Assembly (NCBI GenBank): GCA_003535775.1
Contig: DPYO01000232.1
Coordinates: 1-6,960 of the forward strand
Length of the DNA stretch: 6,960 nt
Direction: 5' to 3'
Source of the DNA: Fidelibacterota bacterium
GTDB lineage: Bacteria; Fidelibacterota; Marinisomatia; Marinisomatales; UBA8229
This document shows, in pieces, positions 1 through 4,096 of the stretch. The position numbers and the translations under genes were made by a program. Below the pieces are notes generated by a model. It saw nothing but the letters and a program-made list of their open reading frames with translations. It had not been told where the DNA came from and made no database searches. Positions within the stretch are counted from its first letter, which is position 1. Each line of letters begins with the position of its first letter.

Positions 1-93
1 GCATTCACCGGTACAGTCTACTTCATATGCACAGCTTCCATTATCTACGGTTGCATCTGGATTATAGTTACACGCTGTGGCATCCATACAACC
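1..93 (-). other. Start of a GCxDxxACNYNPDA-type C-terminal unit
   Basis: Residues 714-744 read GCMDATACNYNPDA and continue with DNGSC and DCTGEC to the window edge. Units of this kind are familiar, often in tandem, at the C-terminal side of large secreted proteins of marine Bacteroidota and Marinimicrobia. Their function is not established; the Asp/Asn-rich, two-cysteine pattern suggests a small metal-binding or disulfide-stabilised fold. Only one unit is visible, and it is cut off. Confidence 0.75.
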
Positions 94-2232
94 AAGTGTT
101 TCATCACATAACGAGGTGTCTTGACTACCCATATGAGTCTCTAGACAGGATGGATAATCAGGACAGAATGAATTATTTCGAATATCAATAAAGTTATAAC
201 TATTCCAACGTAAATCTATCTCACACAGATCCTCCGGTAATACACCTGTGAATTGATTATGTCTAAGATAAATTCTTCTTAGGTCTCCATAGGGTGTCCC
301 GCTTTCGTAAAAAGCTTCCATATTCCATATTTCCAGTGGCACTTCACCTGAGAGTTGATTATTTCTTAAATCCAATGAATGCAAATTAGTATTCCCTAAC
401 TCTACTGGGATAGAACCTGTGAGTTGATTATCATACAACTGCAGATACATAAGGTTTGTCAGGTTACCCAGCTCTGGTGGAATTGAACCTGTGAGCTGGC
501 CATTCTCCCATGTTATTGTCTTTAATTCACTTAAATTACCTAAACTTGCTGGAATAGTAGTTATTTGGGTATTGGAAAAATTAACAACCTCCAATTCATC
601 TAAATTACCTATACTCTCTGGAATAGTAGTGATTTCATTAGTCTCATTGGAAAAATCCAAACGACTTAACCTCCCATAGCTATCGGGCCAATCCATCCAA
701 TTTTGCTCACCTATTTCTATTGGTTGTTCTCCGCTCAAACTCGCATTCACATCAATAAAATCTTGGAGATTATCCAAATCAGATTGATAAAAACACCATC
801 CATCATATATGTGTCCACCATTTATTGGCGGTGGGTCAGCTATAGGCGTATATCCACCGGGACAGTCGGGATAGGAATTGCAGTATTCGCCTATCCCTTC
901 AATCATATAGTCTGGAAAACAGTCCGGAACTGGTGGACAAAAATAGTTACCGCCAAACACATTACCTGAATTATTGCAATCGAGCCCGCAAACGTCAATA
1001 TTGCATAATTCATCCGGTATCTCACCTCTGAGATTGTTACTATACAACCACATCATACCCATATTGGAAAGGTCCCCAAGCTCTTCAGGGATTTCCCCAT
1101 TGAGCTGATTATATCGTAAATCCAAATAATGCAGAGATGTCATATCCCCCATTTCTGGCGGTATTGGGCCTGTGAGCTGATTAAAAGGTAAAATGACATA
1201 TTCTAAATCTGTCAGATTACCAATTTGAGGGGGTATCTCTCCGGTGCATGCATCTGTATCAATACAATGTGTTATACAACAATTGTTCGAGTTGTAATCG
1301 GAACTAGGTTCACATTCAGAATCATATTCATAGCATCCAAGCTGGTTATAAGATAAATCAAATGCCGGCCAGTAATCAGCTTCCTGGCCTCCACCGCCGC
1401 CCATTGATGGATTATACCATTCTGCGTCCCAAACGCCCAGATTGGTCATATTGCCAATCGTAGATGGGATATCTCCTGTGAGCTGATTCAGTTTTAAATC
1501 TAATACATGCAATTGAGTTAGGTTACCTATCTCTGGTGGGATAGAACCACTCAAATCATTTTCTTTTAAACCAAGACTTTTTAGGTTAACCAAATTACCA
1601 ATTGAAGATGGAATTTCTCCGCTGAGATGGTTATCTGATAAAAACAGTGCTTCCAAATTAGTCAGATTCCCAATCTCAGGAGGAATTGCTGCGGTGCATT
1701 CATTTGTATCATCACAATGTTGATTACAATTATCTGTCTGCCAGTCACCCAGCCAATCATAATTATGACAGCCCAGTTCATTATCAGATAGATCCAAATA
1801 GGTCAGGCTGGTCAAATTACCCATCTCTGGTGGAATCGCATCACCAGTATGGGGTCCGGTTACTGCCATCTTTAGATCCAAATGAGTCAGATTTATAAGG
1901 TTCCCTATCTCCGGAGGGATCACTGTGAGCTGATTCCAATGTAAATCCATATAAGTTAGATTGATCAGGTTCCCTATCTCCGGTGGTATATCCCCTGTGA
2001 GCTGATTACAGCATAAATTCAGATAAGTTAGATTGGTCAGAAGCCCTATTCCAGGTGAAATTGTACCTGGTAAGTTCTCCCAGGACCTATCAATTGCAGT
2101 TGTATTCTCAATAGAATAGCATTCGCCCATTAGTGTAATACCAGGTGTATCATCAGATGCAGTACAGTCCTGCCCCCAGGCCAGTCCAATCAATAACAGT
2201 GGTGTAACACGGTTAATCAACCAATAATTCAC
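1..2232 (-). CDS. Secreted leucine-rich-repeat protein, 3' end beyond the window
   Basis: The reverse strand is open without a stop from 2244 to position 1, giving at least 744 residues. An in-frame TGA (2251-2253) lies upstream, and the only starts before the signal peptide are GTG at 2244, GTG at 2232 and TTG at 2220. I chose GTG 2232 because GGTGA lies 8 bases before it and it gives a compact signal peptide (MNYWLINRVTPLLLIGLAWG, likely cut before Gln21). Residues about 54-408 are plant-type LRRs (IPPEIGNLTNLxxLDLxxNQLTG). A cysteine cap follows (409-438), then a linker (445-520), a second LRR array (521-668) and a second cap (669-696). A GCMDATACNYNPDATVDNGSC-type unit begins at 714 and runs off the edge. 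LRR proteins of this kind usually bind proteins or glycans at the cell surface; the ligand here is unknown. The missing C-terminus may carry more such units and a secretion or anchoring signal, which is inference. Confidence 0.93.
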   Translation of the reverse strand, partial: MNYWLINRVTPLLLIGLAWGQDCTASDDTPGITLMGECYSIENTTAIDRSWENLPGTISPGIGLLTNLTYLNLCCNQLTGDIPPEIGNLINLTYMDLHWNQLTVIPPEIGNLINLTHLDLKMAVTGPHTGDAIPPEMGNLTSLTYLDLSDNELGCHNYDWLGDWQTDNCNQHCDDTNECTAAIPPEIGNLTNLEALFLSDNHLSGEIPSSIGNLVNLKSLGLKENDLSGSIPPEIGNLTQLHVLDLKLNQLTGDIPSTIGNMTNLGVWDAEWYNPSMGGGGGQEADYWPAFDLSYNQLGCYEYDSECEPSSDYNSNNCCITHCIDTDACTGEIPPQIGNLTDLEYVILPFNQLTGPIPPEMGDMTSLHYLDLRYNQLNGEIPEELGDLSNMGMMWLYSNNLRGEIPDELCNIDVCGLDCNNSGNVFGGNYFCPPVPDCFPDYMIEGIGEYCNSYPDCPGGYTPIADPPPINGGHIYDGWCFYQSDLDNLQDFIDVNASLSGEQPIEIGEQNWMDWPDSYGRLSRLDFSNETNEITTIPESIGNLDELEVVNFSNTQITTIPASLGNLSELKTITWENGQLTGSIPPELGNLTNLMYLQLYDNQLTGSIPVELGNTNLHSLDLRNNQLSGEVPLEIWNMEAFYESGTPYGDLRRIYLRHNQFTGVLPEDLCEIDLRWNSYNFIDIRNNSFCPDYPSCLETHMGSQDTSLCDETLGCMDATACNYNPDATVDNGSCAYEVDCTGEC
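229..672 (-). repeat. LRR array 2, about five units
   Basis: Residues 521-668 form a second LRR array (IPESIGNL, IPASLGNL, IPPELGNL, IPVELGN, VPLEIWNM), with one unit extended by a loop at about 637-649. It ends at a second cysteine cap, residues 669-696 (LCEIDLRW, then NNSFCPDYPSC). This cap is recognisably related to the one closing array 1, so the protein contains two LRR modules in tandem. The linker before the array (445-520, containing DGWCFYQSDLDNLQDFID) probably forms its N-terminal cap. Confidence 0.85.
1243..1338 (-). other. Cys-rich insertion 2 in LRR array 1
   Basis: Residues 299-330 follow NQLG, with cysteines at 300, 307, 318, 319, 323 and 329. They end in HCIDTDACT before the array resumes at IPPQIGNL. 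The insertion shares the LGCxxYD opening and HCxDTxxCT closing with insertion 1 but is five residues longer and has two extra cysteines. Confidence 0.7.
1693..1773 (-). other. Cys-rich insertion 1 in LRR array 1
   Basis: Residues 154-180 interrupt an LRR directly after NELG. Cysteines lie at 155, 169, 173 and 179, ending in HCDDTNECT before the next unit resumes with IPPEIGNL. The spacing resembles a small disulfide-bonded loop. It matches the second insertion at residues 299-330 in entry point, exit point and the HCxDTxxC core. Confidence 0.7.
1898..2041 (-). repeat. Near-identical tandem LRR DNA units
   Basis: The second and third LRR units are close to identical as DNA. AGGTTCCCTATCTCCGG occurs exactly at 1898 and 1967 (period 69). 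The stretch starting CTGTGAGCTGATT at 1923 matches the one at 1995 in about 39 of 47 positions (period 72). The same 13-mer recurs at 1170 and 1476. The 69-versus-72 period reflects one missing codon (NQLTVIPP against NQLTGDIPP). This suggests recent unit duplication or gene conversion. Confidence 0.75.
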
Positions 2233-2433
2233 AGTTAAAGTCACCCATTTTCAGATTCGAATATACAAAGATATTACCAAAATCTATATTACGTATTAGG
2301 CATCGCCCGATCTTGCAGAGAAACGACAAGAAAAAAGGAAGAGTTACTAAAGGAAAAAATCTGGATATTTACTATCAATTGGTTTCATATACACTCTAGG
2401 GTTAATTTATACCATCTTCATTTTGGACCTTCT
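2233..2433. other. Divergent intergenic region
   Basis: This stretch separates the outward-reading LRR and TlpA-like genes and should hold both promoters. I see no gene, RNA or hairpin in it. The plus strand at about 2317-2360 is purine-rich. For the rightward gene the best promoter-like pair is TTGGTT (2379) and TAATTT (2403) with 18 bases between. This is weak: only the most conserved positions match. Confidence 0.5.
2260..2288 (-). promoter_or_regulatory. Weak promoter candidate for the LRR gene
   Basis: Reading leftward, TATAGA (2288-2283), 17 bases, then TATATT (2265-2260) resembles a sigma-70 promoter, with a good -10 and a poor -35. A start about seven bases on would leave a leader of about 20 bases before GTG 2232. 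Overlapping it, TATCTTTG (2273-2266) fits the Bacteroidota -7 element TAnnTTTG, but no matching -33 element sits at the right distance. Confidence 0.25.
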
Positions 2434-3450
2434 ATGAAAAAACTGATTATAGCCATGGCAGCATTGATTGTTCTGTTTGGTGAAAATTTATCAGAAACAT
2501 TTGTCACTTTCTCCGGAAAGATTTTGAATCCAAATGGCAACGAAATAATTATTCAGGATAAAGAGTTTACCAAAAAAATAGAATTGTTGGGTGATGGCAG
2601 TTTTTCCGATACATTAAGAATTCCAGCGGAACAGTATTTTTATTCATTTTCCGATGGGAATGAATATACCTCATTATTCTTGAGAAATGGGTATAACCTA
2701 AAGCTCACTTTAAACACACTAGAATTTGATGAGTCCATACGATATACAGGAAAAGGATCCGTAAATAATAATTATCTTGCACAGAAATATTTACTTCAGG
2801 AACAAGTTTATTCTGATGAATCTATTTTCAATCTACAAGAGAGAGCCTTTAAAGAAAAAATCACGCATATTGAAAAAGAATTTATAGAGCTACTTGAAAA
2901 TGTTCAGGGGATTGACACTAACCTTGTTGCGGGCGAACAGGAAAGCAGAAGCCGACTGATCCAAAGAATTGAACAAGAGTACAATCAAAAAATACTTATG
3001 GGTGAAACGCTCGCCGAAGGAATGGATTCCCCAAAATTTGCCAATTATGAAAATTATAATGGAAAGACTACTTCATTAGATGATTTACAGGGGAAATATG
3101 TCTATATTGATATTTGGGCTACCTGGTGCGAACCCTGCAAAGCAGAAATTCCCTTCTTGAAAAAATTGGAAGATAAATATCATAAAAAGAAGATAACATT
3201 TGTTAGTATATCTATTGATTCAGAGAAAGATCATAATGTCTGGAAAGAAATGGTTGCAGAAAAAGAATTGCCTGGCATTCAATTATTTTCAGACAAGGAT
3301 TGGAATTCTGAATTTATAAAAAACTATTTAGTGAATAGTATTCCACGATTTATTCTCATAGATATGGGAGGGAAGATAATCTCTGCCGATGCACCAAGAC
3401 CATCGCAGGGAGAAATTATTTCGATCCTGCTTAATCAGTTAGAGATATAA
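2434..3450 (+). CDS. Exported TlpA-like thiol-disulfide oxidoreductase
   Basis: This 338-residue protein has a basic N-terminus and hydrophobic stretch (KKLIIAMAALIVLF, residues 2-15) that should export it or anchor it in the membrane. No lipobox cysteine follows and the cleavage site is unclear. Residues about 23-115 look like the beta-sandwich domain (DUF4369-like) that precedes thioredoxin domains in many Bacteroidota TlpA proteins. Residues about 125-195 are charged and probably helical. The thioredoxin domain (about 198-338) has the active site WCEPC (Trp231, Cys232, Cys235) and the expected cis-proline (Pro304 in SIPRF). The family carries out thiol-disulfide exchange outside the cytoplasm, for example in cytochrome c maturation or oxidative defence; the substrate is unknown here. 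No ribosome-binding site is visible before ATG 2434. It heads a plus-strand run with a 42-base gap to the next gene. Confidence 0.92.
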   Translation: MKKLIIAMAALIVLFGENLSETFVTFSGKILNPNGNEIIIQDKEFTKKIELLGDGSFSDTLRIPAEQYFYSFSDGNEYTSLFLRNGYNLKLTLNTLEFDESIRYTGKGSVNNNYLAQKYLLQEQVYSDESIFNLQERAFKEKITHIEKEFIELLENVQGIDTNLVAGEQESRSRLIQRIEQEYNQKILMGETLAEGMDSPKFANYENYNGKTTSLDDLQGKYVYIDIWATWCEPCKAEIPFLKKLEDKYHKKKITFVSISIDSEKDHNVWKEMVAEKELPGIQLFSDKDWNSEFIKNYLVNSIPRFILIDMGGKIISADAPRPSQGEIISILLNQLEI

Positions 3451-3482
3451 GATCACCATATTGTAATAAAACCCTTAATAAG

Positions 3483-3488
3483 AAAGGA
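3483..3488 (+). promoter_or_regulatory. Ribosome-binding site of the Arg-rich mini-protein
   Basis: AAAGGA lies four bases before ATG 3493. It is the clearest Shine-Dalgarno-like match in the window, where the other plus-strand genes show none. It is the main support for treating the short frame as a real gene. Confidence 0.55.
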
Positions 3489-3492
3489 TCAA

Positions 3493-3615
3493 ATGAATAA
3501 AGAAAGACGAGAATCCGACAGAAGACAATTACATCGGAGAATGAAAGAGGAATCAGTCATTCTTAACAATAGAGGTGGAAAAGAAAGACGTTCTAGAAAA
3601 AACAGACGAACATAA
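3493..3615 (+). CDS. Arg-rich 40-residue mini-protein of unknown function
   Basis: This short frame begins MNKERRESDRRQLHRRMKEE and ends GGKERRSRKNRRT. It has 12 Arg, 4 Lys and 1 His against 6 acidic residues. Arg pairs fall at residues 5-6, 10-11, 15-16, 32-33 and 38-39, and ERR...RR appears twice (4-11 and 31-39). There is no hydrophobic segment. It has a Shine-Dalgarno-like site and sits 42 bases after the TlpA-like gene and 9 bases before the thioesterase gene, filling most of what would otherwise be a 174-base gap. Small ERRxxxDRR-type proteins are, from memory, annotated as hypothetical in various bacteria; I cannot name a function. Nucleic-acid or membrane-surface binding is possible from charge alone. 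It could also be a chance frame. Confidence 0.6.
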   Translation: MNKERRESDRRQLHRRMKEESVILNNRGGKERRSRKNRRT

Positions 3616-3624
3616 ATTCATTTC

Positions 3625-4053
3625 ATGAAATCTAAATACTCTAACCGAAATGATTTTGACTTTTGGTCAAAAATTTCAACCCGCTGGATTGATATGGACG
3701 GTTTACGCCACATAAATCATGCGGCTTATCTTTCCTATATGGAAACTGCCCGTCTAAATTTCTACAAAGATCTTGGATACGGTATGCATAGGTGGGACCA
3801 GGAAATCAGTACAATTCTTGTATCAATGAAAGTGGAATATTTGGAGCAGGCCAGCCATCCTGCTCATTTTGATGTGGGTCAGCGGATTTCCAGGGTGGGT
3901 AATAAAAGTTTTGACATTTTGACAGCCATATTTAAAGAAGGGGAAAACGCCCTAATTCTTCAGGCTAAATTTATAATGGTTACTTATGACTATAGGAATA
4001 ACCGATCTATTCCTGTTCCTGAAAATTTTCAGGAACACTGTAATATTTCTTAG
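3625..4053 (+). CDS. Hotdog-fold acyl-CoA thioesterase (4HBT, FadM/YbgC type)
   Basis: At 142 residues this is the usual length for a single-hotdog thioesterase. The signature TRWIDMDGLRHINHAAYLSYME (residues 19-40) matches the 4HBT pattern DxDxxxHxNHxxYLxYxE, with Asp25 as the likely catalytic residue and His29/Asn31 beside it. A central stretch with VSMKVEYLEQ (about 66-75) and the strand at about 111-120 (LQAKFIMVTY) fit the rest of the fold. The family hydrolyses acyl-CoA thioesters in the cytoplasm as a multimer; chain-length preference cannot be read from the sequence. It starts 9 bases after the Arg-rich mini-protein without a visible ribosome-binding site. Its last codons contain a 24-bp perfect palindrome. 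The next gene follows after 43 bases. Confidence 0.92.
   Translation: MKSKYSNRNDFDFWSKISTRWIDMDGLRHINHAAYLSYMETARLNFYKDLGYGMHRWDQEISTILVSMKVEYLEQASHPAHFDVGQRISRVGNKSFDILTAIFKEGENALILQAKFIMVTYDYRNNRSIPVPENFQEHCNIS
4014..4037. repeat. 24-bp perfect palindrome at the end of the thioesterase gene
   Basis: TGTTCCTGAAAA is followed immediately by its exact reverse complement. It can fold as a 10-bp stem with an AATT loop, or serve as a dyad site for a dimeric protein. It lies in codons about 130-138, ending 16 bases before the stop codon's last base. No T-tract follows directly, so it is not a typical intrinsic terminator. Confidence 0.85.
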
Positions 4054-4096
4054 GATATCACTCATTAAATAAATATTAAGTGCACCACTGTATTTT

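Larger units (their letters stand above)
1009..2073 (-). repeat. LRR array 1, about eleven 23-24-residue units
   Basis: Residues about 54-408 of the LRR protein repeat the pattern IPxEIGNLxxLxxLDLxxNxLxG about eleven times, the plant-type (RI-like extracellular) LRR consensus. Units are 23-24 codons apart. Three units carry insertions: Cys-rich loops after residues 153 and 298, and a Gly-rich loop at about 269-290 with five glycines in a row (278-282). The array ends at a cysteine cap, residues 409-438 (LCNIDVCGLDC, then NYFCPPVPDC). Confidence 0.9.

Noticed and set aside
491..1898. Plus-strand open frames of 62-88 codons at 491-679, 703-969 and 1686-1898
   Set aside because: They are antisense to the LRR gene, whose reverse-strand translation is a coherent repeat protein throughout. 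Their translations show no recognisable motif.
2252..2252. ATG at 2252 (minus strand) as the LRR gene start
   Set aside because: It is in a different frame and meets a stop after 11 codons. Using it would need a frameshift for which there is no other sign.
2371..2413. Sigma-70-like promoter before the TlpA-like gene
   Set aside because: Candidate boxes (TTGGTT, TAATTT, TATACC) match only partly, and the better -10 lies at the wrong spacing. It is mentioned only as weak within the intergenic entry.
3620..3631. Twelve-base palindrome ATTTCATGAAAT centred on the thioesterase start codon
   Set aside because: It is short, AT-rich and includes the fixed ATG, so chance explains it adequately.
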